A DNA stretch of 64,000 nucleotides. Origin: JAUNBN01 sp036645935. GTDB lineage: Bacteria > Bacillota > Clostridia > Oscillospirales > Ruminococcaceae. The translations under genes and the position numbers were made by a program. Every line of letters begins with the position of its first letter. Position 1 is the stretch's first letter. The stretch is taken from positions 37,688 to 101,687 of the forward strand of contig JAVXNE010000010.1 of the NCBI GenBank assembly GCA_036645935.1. The letters run 5' to 3'. This document shows positions 24,318-31,895 of this stretch, piece by piece. Under the pieces are notes generated by a model that worked only from the letters and a program-made list of their open reading frames with translations, was not told the DNA's origin and searched no databases.

Positions 24318-25568
24318 ATGATTAAAATACTGGTCATAGCAGACGACTTTACCGGGGCGTTGGATACCGGCGTGAAGTTTTCCCAAAAGGGAATCGATAC
24401 AAAGGTTGCATTCGGATGTGAATATGATTTCGCCGGCGAGTCGGTGGCTGTGCTTGTGCTCTGCCTCCCCACAAGACACCTCCCTTACCGTGAGGCCTAT
24501 GAAATGGTGTGTCGCGTCGCCCTCAGAGCACAAATCGCCGGTGTTGAGATCTTGTTCAAAAAAACCGATTCGGCACTGCGCGGAAATGTGGGTGCAGAGC
24601 TCTCCGCTGTGCTCGACGGTTACGGCAAAGGCAGCGTGTGCTTTATGCCAGCCTTCCCCGCGATGAAGCGCATAACTGTGAACGGGATTCACTATATAGA
24701 TGGTGTTCCTGTGGCGCAGAGCGTTTTCGGCTCGGATCCATTCGAACCGGTGACCGAAAGCTATATACCCTGCTTGCTGCATAAGCAGTGCGATACCCCT
24801 ATCGAGCTCGTGTCACGTGGGTGTTTGTGCGATATTTCCCTCGAAAAGAACGGTCTGATTTATCTCTTCGACGTTAAAACCGATGATGATTTAAACGAGT
24901 ATGTATGCACAGTGCGTGACAAAGGCATGTTGCACCTTGTCGCAGGGTGCGCGGGAGTCGCAGATGTTCTGGCAAATTCACTCGACTTCAAGCGTGAAAC
25001 AAAAGTTAATGATCTCAAACGAGATGGCGGTCTGATAGTCGTGTGCGGAAGCATCAATCCCATCTCGTGCGAGCAGATGATCACCGCTGAAGCGTGCGGA
25101 TACCGCAGGCTGACGATTCCATATCAAGAGCTCATTTCGGACGATGTGCACGATTCAGCAGCCGAACGCGCAACGGTCGATTGGATAATTGAGGCTTACG
25201 CGGCCAGTGGCAACTTGCTTATCAGCACGCAGAGGGTGCCAGATAACCTGTTTGCCCCTGAACGTGTCGAAGAGATGCAGGAAAAGCTCCGTCAGGTAAT
25301 ATCTGCCCGTGTTGGAGCGATACTAAAATCAGTGCTTGACAGCGGTACAGATGCTCGAATCATGATAATTGGCGGAGACACTCTGCTCGCGTTCCTCAAA
25401 GCTGTTTCCTGCACCGAACTCAGGCCGATAGATGAACTTGCTCCCGGAACCGTTCGTTCAGTTATCCGCTATCATGGCAAGCCGGTCGAGCTCATAACCA
25501 AATCCGGTGGATTCGGCAACAAAAATCTTATCACCTCCTTGCTCGGACAACCCTGCCATGCGTCATAG
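24318..25568 (+). CDS. four-carbon acid sugar kinase family protein (DUF1537)
   Basis: A 416-residue protein of the DUF1537 family, whose characterised members (OtnK, DtnK) phosphorylate C4 sugar acids such as erythronate and threonate. The N terminus MIKILVIADDFTGALDTGVK is the family's sugar-binding signature, followed by FKKTDSALRGNVGAEL and CFMPAFPAMKRITVNGIHYI; the C-terminal nucleotide-binding half shows IVVCGSINPISCEQM and MIIGGDTL with a final GGFG motif. The reading frame is open upstream, but ATG 24318 is where family similarity begins and AGGCGGT lies just before it. The downstream pdxA-like gene completes the usual kinase-dehydrogenase pair. The start spacing is loose, suggesting moderate translation. 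The exact acid is not predictable from sequence. Confidence 0.88.
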   Translation: MIKILVIADDFTGALDTGVKFSQKGIDTKVAFGCEYDFAGESVAVLVLCLPTRHLPYREAYEMVCRVALRAQIAGVEILFKKTDSALRGNVGAELSAVLDGYGKGSVCFMPAFPAMKRITVNGIHYIDGVPVAQSVFGSDPFEPVTESYIPCLLHKQCDTPIELVSRGCLCDISLEKNGLIYLFDVKTDDDLNEYVCTVRDKGMLHLVAGCAGVADVLANSLDFKRETKVNDLKRDGGLIVVCGSINPISCEQMITAEACGYRRLTIPYQELISDDVHDSAAERATVDWIIEAYAASGNLLISTQRVPDNLFAPERVEEMQEKLRQVISARVGAILKSVLDSGTDARIMIIGGDTLLAFLKAVSCTELRPIDELAPGTVRSVIRYHGKPVELITKSGGFGNKNLITSLLGQPCHAS

Positions 25569-25633
25569 AAAATATTTTTTAGCTTACCGTGCAAAAGCAG
25601 CTCTATCATACAGCATTTGAAGGAGACACATAC

Positions 25634-26710
25634 ATGCAACAGCGACCAATCATAGGAATAACAATGGGCGACCCATTCGGCAACGGTCCGGAGATAACAG
25701 TCAAGGCGCTCAACAACGAAGACGTCTATCGGCGCTGCAGACCACTTGTAATTGGTGACAGAACTTGCATGGAATATGCGCTCAAGATTGCCAAAAGGGT
25801 CTCAGGCATCGAGTTGAAGCTCAATGTTATAGGCTGTCCTTCACAGGGAAAGTATGCTTTCGGCATTATAGACCTCATCGATCTCGGCATCGTTCGGATG
25901 AATGACATCCCTGATTTTCTCGACAATCCCGCCCCTTTCCGTATTGGAGCGAGCGCTCTCGGGGGAGAATCCGCTTTTGAGTATGTCAAAAAGGTCATCG
26001 AGCTTGCAATGGCGGGCTCCGTCGATGCTACCGTTACGAACGCCCTAAGCAAAGAGGCCATAAATATGGCGGGTCACCATTATTCCGGCCATACCGAAAT
26101 ATATGCCCACTATACAGACACGAACAAATACACGATGATGCTCGCTCACGGTGACTTGAGGGTTGTGCATGTTTCAACTCACGTTTCGCTTAGAGAAGCT
26201 TGTGACAGAGTTAAGAAAGAGCGCGTGCTCGACTGCATCAGGATAGCTAACGCGGGTTGCAAAGCGCTCGGAATAACAAATCCGAAGATAGGCGTCGCGG
26301 GGCTAAACCCCCACTGCGGCGAAGGCGGAATGTTTGGCTTTGAAGAGACCGAGGAGATTCAACCCGCCATAGATGTTGCGCTGAGCGAAGGAATTAACAT
26401 ACCAGACAAAAAACCTGCCCCCGCGGACACGATATTCTCAAAAGCGCTCGGTGGATGGTATGACATAGTCGTCGTCATGTATCACGATCAGGGTCACATC
26501 CCGCTCAAGGTCAAAGGATTTGTCTACAATCGCAACGCCGGCCGTTGGGATGCGGTTGAGGGTATAAATGTGACTTTAGGACTGCCCATAATCCGAGCAA
26601 GCGTCGATCACGGTACCGGATTTGGCCATGCGGGAGATGGTCGTGCAAACGAACTGAGCTTGTTAAACGCGATTGATTATGCAATACGCATTGCCAATGC
26701 AAAAGCGTAA
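25634..26710 (+). CDS. PdxA-family dehydrogenase (PdxA2-like)
   Basis: A 358-residue member of the PdxA family of NAD-dependent, metal-requiring oxidative decarboxylases. Motifs: IGITMGDPFGNGPEI at the N terminus, YSGHTEIYAHY (metal/substrate histidine), GLNPHCGEGGMFG, PADTIF, MYHDQGHIPLK (metal histidine) and ASVDHGTGFGHAGDG. True PdxA acts in vitamin B6 synthesis, but when paired with a DUF1537 kinase, as here, the PdxA2 form oxidises and decarboxylates a phosphorylated C4 sugar acid to dihydroxyacetone phosphate. Phenylalanine in GDPFGNGPE replaces the usual alanine/serine, and GFGHAG replaces the usual A-D-IAG. ATG 25634 follows AAGGAGAC; the gene lies 65 bases after the kinase gene. Confidence 0.88.
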   Translation: MQQRPIIGITMGDPFGNGPEITVKALNNEDVYRRCRPLVIGDRTCMEYALKIAKRVSGIELKLNVIGCPSQGKYAFGIIDLIDLGIVRMNDIPDFLDNPAPFRIGASALGGESAFEYVKKVIELAMAGSVDATVTNALSKEAINMAGHHYSGHTEIYAHYTDTNKYTMMLAHGDLRVVHVSTHVSLREACDRVKKERVLDCIRIANAGCKALGITNPKIGVAGLNPHCGEGGMFGFEETEEIQPAIDVALSEGINIPDKKPAPADTIFSKALGGWYDIVVVMYHDQGHIPLKVKGFVYNRNAGRWDAVEGINVTLGLPIIRASVDHGTGFGHAGDGRANELSLLNAIDYAIRIANAKA

Positions 26711-26857
26711 ACGTGCTGTCAACACTGATGACAAATGGCGCACAATGCACATAAAAACATTTTGGAAGAAACGCTTTGCCTTAATATGGGATTCTGTTAA
26801 GACCTGTTATTTATGGTTTGAGCGTGTTTTCATAAAAAATTTCAAGGAGAAGAAAAA

Positions 26858-27832
26858 ATGGCTAATTACTACGATGATTCCTGGCTAAAGAACAACAACT
26901 GGGGCAAGTGGGGTCCGGACGACGAAGTCGGCATGCTCAATGAGATGACTCCTGAAATGGTTGTCAATGCCGTTAAATACGTCAAAACCGGCAAGGTCTA
27001 CGATCTTGACACCCTGCGTTTCAAGGGAATGCCCGTCTGGCCCGGTCACTGCGGTTATGACCTCGTGACCTATTCCTCCGCTTCCGGACGCCGCAATATG
27101 GCTTGTGATTCCACCATTCCTCCCGACTTCAACTGGACTCTTCCCGGAGCCATGCTCGGAAGAGCCAACAATCAAGTCAACCTCGGCCTTAACACGGAAA
27201 TGGTCGTCGCTCCTCTGCATCTGGGCACGCATATCGACGCTCTTTGCCATTGGAGCGTCGGCGAGGACGATCATTGGTATAACGGCTTTAAGGCGGCCGA
27301 TCACTGCACAACATTCGGTGTCAACAAGTGTGACGAATCCAAGATTCCCCCAATGGTCATGCGCGGAGTTTTGCTCGACATCGCCGGATACAAGGGTCTC
27401 GATCACGTTGCGCCTCACTATGCAATCACCGCTGAGGACTGCGAAGGATGTGCGAAGTGGGAAGGAGTTGAGCTTCGCAAGGGTGACGCCGTCATGATGC
27501 GCACCGGATTCAAATGGCCGGATGGCGAGTGCCCCGGTGCCGGAGTTGGCCTTTCTGCCGCCCGTTACCTCATTGAGGGCTGCGGAGCTTTCATACTCGG
27601 AGACGACATGGCCGATATCGATGCGTTTGATGAAAACGGAATTTCCTCCGTCGATTATTGTCCGGAACCCACCCATCAGTATCTGCTCATCCAGTCCGGC
27701 GTGCACATTCTTGAGTTCCTTCAGCTTGACGAACTCGCCGCCGACAAAAAATATGAGTTCTGTTTTGTCTGCACCCCGACCAAGTTCTTCGGTGCGACCG
27801 GCATGCCCGTCCGTCCTATCGCTATCGTCTAA
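26858..27832 (+). CDS. cyclase-family metal-dependent hydrolase (kynurenine formamidase-like)
   Basis: A 324-residue protein of the cyclase family (PF04199), which includes bacterial kynurenine formamidases, isatin hydrolases and carbamate-type amide hydrolases. The metal-binding signature HxGTHxDxxxH is present as HLGTHIDALCHW near residue 123. It is longer than KynB (about 210 residues) and resembles the larger 'cyclase family' proteins that start with a W..DDE.G..N motif, here WGPDDEVGMLNEM. AAGGAGA precedes ATG 26858. It is 147 bases after the PdxA-like gene on the same strand. It may open a lactone, amide or ester to feed the acid to the kinase; that is inference. Confidence 0.82.
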   Translation: MANYYDDSWLKNNNWGKWGPDDEVGMLNEMTPEMVVNAVKYVKTGKVYDLDTLRFKGMPVWPGHCGYDLVTYSSASGRRNMACDSTIPPDFNWTLPGAMLGRANNQVNLGLNTEMVVAPLHLGTHIDALCHWSVGEDDHWYNGFKAADHCTTFGVNKCDESKIPPMVMRGVLLDIAGYKGLDHVAPHYAITAEDCEGCAKWEGVELRKGDAVMMRTGFKWPDGECPGAGVGLSAARYLIEGCGAFILGDDMADIDAFDENGISSVDYCPEPTHQYLLIQSGVHILEFLQLDELAADKKYEFCFVCTPTKFFGATGMPVRPIAIV

Positions 27833-29014
27833 TCTCCATCTGCCACAGGGTCGATATCGCTGTAGTGCCACGTCTCGTAACGCGAATCGGACTCCGCAGA
27901 CATAGGCACAACCAAGATCCGTTCTCGAGGCTCAGCCCCGGGAACGGGTCTTTTGAACATATCATTTGATGAATCCCCCATAAAGATTAAGAGAGAGCTG
28001 CGATTTTGAAATAATTTCACCCGAGCAGTCCTGACATTTTAATTAATTTGAGTGTCTGCTCAAAAGAGATGTCGACATCGGTCTTTTAAAATATCATTTT
28101 TGTATCCAATCGGTTTGGTCATACTTCTTGAAGTTTTCGTTCATTCTTTTGAAACTATCTTCATCGTATCTCCCATATCAGTTTCACAGCCATGATTTGC
28201 AAAACTCTCTCAAATATAAATGCTTGTCTTTTATTGCGGCAGCTTATATACTTCCTATTTTGCAATGCAATTGTGCCTGTGAAACAAAAACTCACCCGCA
28301 TAGCACAATAGATTTTTCTATGCTCAGATTGTAATTAGTGCGTGTGAATACCCATTTTGATGGAAAACCAAAAAATACCGAATATCTGAATCATTTTCTG
28401 TGGCGTTAAGAGCATAGTGTAATGCGATGGATTCGCTTTAGCTTTTATCTCGCTCTCAAAATCGGTTATCTTAAAATTCCTAACACAGCAAGCCGTCTCG
28501 CCCACCACAAGCTCTTTACTTATCGGGGTTTTCATGGGTTTCAAAAACTGAATAGTTAGTTGTTCTAACACGCTGTTCTAACATTTAAGTTTCTCATTCG
28601 TTTTTGGGTTTCTGTAAAAGACGCGTGTTTTCACATATGGCGACGTATCGAACCGGTCATAATAAGAACGAATTGAGATTTTGCCCAGTCAGTAGGTTCC
28701 ATTCGCTAAACTCAGGTAGATTGGGCTTGGTAGCATCTTGTTATCCTATCTATGTTTGATGCAAATCCGAGCCTTGTGGGATTGTCGCCAATCTTGACAG
28801 TTCAAGCAAAGAAAAAAACGCACGGATCACCCTGCGCTTCCCGCTGCTCTATTTAATTGGCCGCACCGGAACGGAATATATTGCCGACCGCATTAACAAC
28901 ATATATCAGCCATCGCGTTCGTCTGGTTCTATTGTTTGATAATCAGGGAAAAGAACTTTTATGGTTGGCGCAGATTGTGCTCATGTTGTTCAAATTGCAC
29001 AGGATGTGGATTTC
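27833..29014. other. gene-poor stretch with possible gene fragments
   Basis: No intact gene is convincing in these 1.2 kb. On the minus strand at 27829-27960 a frame encodes FKRPVPGAEPRERILVVPMS and ends DIDPVADGD; it looks protein-like but lacks a usable start and may be the tail of a lost gene. On the plus strand 28763-28939 is an open stretch with no start codon, encoding ARITLRFPLLYLIGRTGTEY and ending in TGA, possibly another tail. A minus frame at 28335-28571 has no ribosome binding site. The stretch is A+T-rich and leads into a recombinase fragment, consistent with mobile-element debris. Confidence 0.4.
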
Positions 29015-29439
29015 TTAGCGAGATTGGACTGACTTCGCAACATTCTCTATCAAACTGTCACTGTTAAGAATTTTATACCCGCCTCTTTCGCTACTTACAT
29101 AAATCAAGTTAACATCAGAAGTTCCAACCAAAATATGAAATGGTTCATTGCTATACACGCCATATTTGATATAACACATCACCCTGCCAAATATGGTGCA
29201 AAAGAAGTTCTGTATTTTCTGCATCGAATAGACATTAGCAAACTTTCTAAGTTTGCTAGATCAACACGATTTGTAATTTCTTCACTGTTATATTCAGAAT
29301 GATTATAACTTACATTTGAAATATCCATAGTTTTATCTTTTTGAAAATAAAGTCGTGAAGTGCCCAAAAAACACACTGAAATCAGAATAAATAGGATTCC
29401 CATCATGCTTGCAGTAATTACCTTTTTATACCTGTTCAT
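29015..29439 (-). pseudogene. frameshifted small membrane-anchored protein
   Basis: The first part (29439 to about 29225) starts MNRYKKVITASMMGILFILI with one N-terminal membrane helix and reads on to VDLANLESLLMSI. The second part, in another frame, continues MQKIQNFFCTIFGRVMCYIK and then GVYSNEPFHILVGTSDVNLI to 29015. Joined, they give about 140 residues with the pattern of small clostridial exported proteins (helix, then an alpha/beta domain). A single frameshift near 29210-29225 separates them. GGGAGT precedes the ATG. It may be a decayed gene or, less likely, a sequencing error. I do not recognise the function. Confidence 0.5.
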
Positions 29440-29539
29440 GTTGACTCCCTATAATATAAATAATCCGTGTCGCAATTATAACATGGTTAAACGCACAGAA
29501 AAAGGCATAACGTTACCTCTGTGGAAATGTTATGTCTTT

Positions 29540-30000
29540 ATGGTGGAGGAGCAGGTGGCCAATCCCACCACCGATGCAGAATTAAATTTTATGGAAACAC
29601 AGCTTGATGATACCAAAAAGGCGCTGCCCAATCTGATGGCCGCCCTTGAGAATGGCATCATAACCAAAACCACAAAGCAGCGTTTGCAAGAGCTTGAGGC
29701 CATGCAAGAAAAATTGGAGTATGAAATTGAAAGCTATAAGCAGCGCGCCCCGGAATTGAATGAACGGCAAATCAAATTGCTTGAGCAGATGCGCCAGCGG
29801 TCGGATAAGCCGGATGACGAATACAGGGAACGGCTGCTGGATTGCTTTGTAAATTCCGTGTACCTCTATGAGGATAAGGCTATTGTATCCTTTAATTTGA
29901 CAAAGGAAAAAGCCACGCTCGAAAGCGTGACCTTATCGCTTTTGCACGATACACTGCCCGATGACGGGGATGACGTCAAGGGTTCGTGTAGTGCATTGTG
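29540..30000 (+). pseudogene. C-terminal fragment of a large serine recombinase abutting ssrA
   Basis: The frame encodes NPTTDAELNFMETQLDDTKK, then a coiled coil (QRLQELEAMQEKLEYEIESY) and YRERLLDCFVNSVYLYEDKA followed by IVSFNLT. This is the coiled-coil and C-terminal strand region typical of clostridial large serine recombinases (TnpX/integrase type). The N-terminal resolvase domain with its catalytic serine and the zinc-ribbon domain are missing. The frame has no own stop and runs on through the complement of the tmRNA 3' end, the artefact that yields a GGGEENRTPVRK tail. It is best read as the remnant of an element integrated at ssrA. Confidence 0.7.
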
Positions 30001-30347
30001 TGGTGGAGGCGAGGAGAATCGAACTCCTGTCCGAAAACTCAGCCGCACGGGCATCTCCGGGTGCAGGATGCCAACAACATTCCCTCAGTTTCAAGCCGAC
30101 AACCGGGCCGAAACTTCAGTAGCTTCATAGTTACACGACGTGGCTCAAAGCTTTGCCTCGTTCGCGTTCACCGCGTAATTTTACGCCGCAGAGGACCTAC
30201 GCGGTCTTGGAACCTGCGACGAGCGGCACTAAGCCGCTAAAGCTAGTTTATTATCGTTAGCTATTTTATTAGGAGAGTTATTAAGCGGTTCTCCACCGCT
30301 ACCCGCTTCCCGTGTTTTTGAATCCCCGTCGAAACCATTACGCCCCC
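30001..30347 (-). ncRNA. ssrA: transfer-messenger RNA (tmRNA)
   Basis: The 5' end GGGGGCGTAATGGTTTCGAC (from 30347) and the 3' end GTTCGATTCTCCTCGCCTCC-ACCA (to 30001) are the tRNA-like halves of tmRNA, with CCA encoded. The resume codon GCT at 30261-30259 opens the tag ANDNKLALAA followed by TAG at 30231-30229. tmRNA rescues stalled ribosomes and marks the nascent peptide for proteolysis. Its partner smpB lies about 110 bases upstream on the same strand. The 3' end is the junction with a recombinase fragment. Confidence 0.97.
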
Positions 30348-30455
30348 ACGGTGTGCGCTCTGCGCGCTTTATATCAACCCCCGGCCTTACGGCCTTTGCG
30401 GATTAATATCAATTTTATTATACCATTAAATCAGACAAATAACCACAGCAACCGT

Positions 30456-30923
30456 TCACACCTCTCGGGTTTTGTTGACGCGATCTATATCGCGGCGGGC
30501 AGATTTTTCCGCCTCGCTCGCGCGTTTGTCGTAGAGCTTTTTACCCTTACACAGGCCGATTTTCATTTTCACAAGCGAGCCCTTGAAATAGAGCGAGAGC
30601 GGAATCAACGTCAGTCCCTGCTGCTTCACCTCTGCGAACAGCCGCAATATCTCTCGCCGGTGCATGAGCAGACGACGGCTTCTCAGCGGGTCGCGGTTGA
30701 AGATATTTCCCTTTTCATAAGGACTGATGTGCATACCTTTAACAAGCAGCTCGCCGTTGGAAATGTCGCACCAACTCTCCTTGAGGTTGACCGAACCCGC
30801 CCTGATTGACTTCACCTCTGTGCCGTAAAGCTCGATGCCCGCCTCAAAATCCTCAAGCACAAAATACTCATGGCGAGCTTTTCGATTTTCCGCAATCGTT
30901 TTGAACGTCGTTCTGTCCGCCAC
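30456..30923 (-). CDS. smpB: SsrA-binding protein SmpB
   Basis: A 155-residue SmpB, the partner that delivers tmRNA to stalled ribosomes. Family landmarks: IAENRKARHEYFVLEDFEAG at the N terminus, LYGTEVKSIRAGSVNLKESW, RSRRLLMHRREI, and the basic C-terminal tail KKLYDKRASEAEKSARRDI that enters the mRNA channel. I prefer GTG at 30923 (GGGGAG about 9 bases upstream), giving a normal length; an ATG at 30962 would add 13 residues and lie within the end of recR. It follows recR by 16 bases and precedes ssrA, so the two-component trans-translation system is contiguous. Confidence 0.95.
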   Translation of the reverse strand: MADRTTFKTIAENRKARHEYFVLEDFEAGIELYGTEVKSIRAGSVNLKESWCDISNGELLVKGMHISPYEKGNIFNRDPLRSRRLLMHRREILRLFAEVKQQGLTLIPLSLYFKGSLVKMKIGLCKGKKLYDKRASEAEKSARRDIDRVNKTREV

Positions 30924-30939
30924 CTCTTTATCTCCCCTT

Positions 30940-31539
30940 TCAGATTTCGCTGCGTCCTTCAATGGCCCGGTAGAGCGTCACCTCGTCGGCATACTCGAGA
31001 TTTCCCCCAACGGGCATTCCGTATGCGAGGCGCGTCACCTTAACTCCGAGCGGTTTAATCAATTTGCTGATATAGATTGCGGTCGTCTCTCCCTCAACTG
31101 TGGGGTTGGTGGCCATGATGACCTCTTTTACATTATCATCCGCCGAGCGCACAACAAGGTCTTTTATGCAGAGCTGTTCGACTCCGATATTGTCGATGGG
31201 CGATATCAGTCCGTGAATAACGTGGTATACGCCGTGATATTCGCGGGTTTTCTCTATTGCGAACACATCGCGCGGACTTTCAACAACGCAGATTATGGAG
31301 CGATCTCTCGCGTCGTTTGAACAGATTGCACACTTGTCGGAATCCGTGAAATTGTGGCACACCGGACATTGGTGCACGTTTTTGTGCGCATCGGTTATCG
31401 CAATTGCAAAATCGGTTGCGGCGGCGCTGTCCAGCGACAGCACCCAATACGCGAGCCGTGCTGCGGTCTTGCGCCCGATTCCGGGCAGCGACGCAAATTT
31501 ATCTATAAGGTTTTCAAGCGATGGAATATTGTAGGCCAT
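30940..31539 (-). CDS. recR: recombination protein RecR
   Basis: A 199-residue RecR, the clamp-like partner of RecO/RecF in recombinational gap repair. Order: helix-hairpin-helix (LPGIGRKTAARLAYWVL), four-cysteine zinc finger (CPVCHNFTDSDKCAIC), Toprim domain (CVVESPRDVFAIEK) and the C-terminal Walker-B-like strand region (PVGGNLEYADEVTLYRA). Length is standard. The gene follows ybaB by 3 bases, the conserved dnaX-ybaB-recR order. Confidence 0.97.
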   Translation of the reverse strand: MAYNIPSLENLIDKFASLPGIGRKTAARLAYWVLSLDSAAATDFAIAITDAHKNVHQCPVCHNFTDSDKCAICSNDARDRSIICVVESPRDVFAIEKTREYHGVYHVIHGLISPIDNIGVEQLCIKDLVVRSADDNVKEVIMATNPTVEGETTAIYISKLIKPLGVKVTRLAYGMPVGGNLEYADEVTLYRAIEGRSEI

Positions 31540-31542
31540 GTT

Positions 31543-31884
31543 TTATGTCAACCCCGGGATATCTATTCCGCCAGTGATCTTTTCCATTTCGGCTGCGCTG
31601 TCCTCGCCCGCGAGCCTTATCGCTTCGTTGACGGCGGCGACAACAAGATCTCCGAGCATCTCAACGTCGTCAGGGTCGACGACCTCCGGCTTGATATCGA
31701 CGCTCAGAACCGTGTGATCTCCCTTGACCACGGCGCTGACCACCGCTCCGCCGGCACTTCCTGTATATTCGCGTTCGGCGAGCTCTTCCTGCATTACCTG
31801 CATGTCCTGCTGCATCTTTTGCAGCTGCTTCATCATGTCGCCTTTGCTCTGTCCGTAACCCTCGGGCAATCTTGCTTTCATCAC
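31543..31884 (-). CDS. YbaB/EbfC nucleoid-associated protein
   Basis: A 113-residue YbaB/EbfC family protein, a dimeric DNA-binding protein thought to act with RecR or in nucleoid organisation. The methionine/glutamine-rich helix MMKQLQKMQQDMQVMQEELA is typical, as are the VKGDHTVLSVDIKPEVVD strand and the final PG turn. It lies between dnaX (11 bases upstream) and recR (3 bases downstream) on the same strand. Confidence 0.93.
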   Translation of the reverse strand: MMKARLPEGYGQSKGDMMKQLQKMQQDMQVMQEELAEREYTGSAGGAVVSAVVKGDHTVLSVDIKPEVVDPDDVEMLGDLVVAAVNEAIRLAGEDSAAEMEKITGGIDIPGLT

Positions 31885-31895
31885 TTGTCTCCTTA

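Noticed and set aside
26885..27871. 328-codon minus-strand frame opposite the cyclase gene
   Set aside because: Antisense shadow; the plus strand has the HxGTHxD motif and a ribosome binding site.
28335..28571. Minus-strand 78-codon frame
   Set aside because: No ribosome binding site and no recognisable domain; kept only as part of the gene-poor stretch.
30001..30130. C-terminal tail GGGEENRTPVRK of the recombinase frame
   Set aside because: It is the complement of the tmRNA T-arm and acceptor end, not protein-coding.
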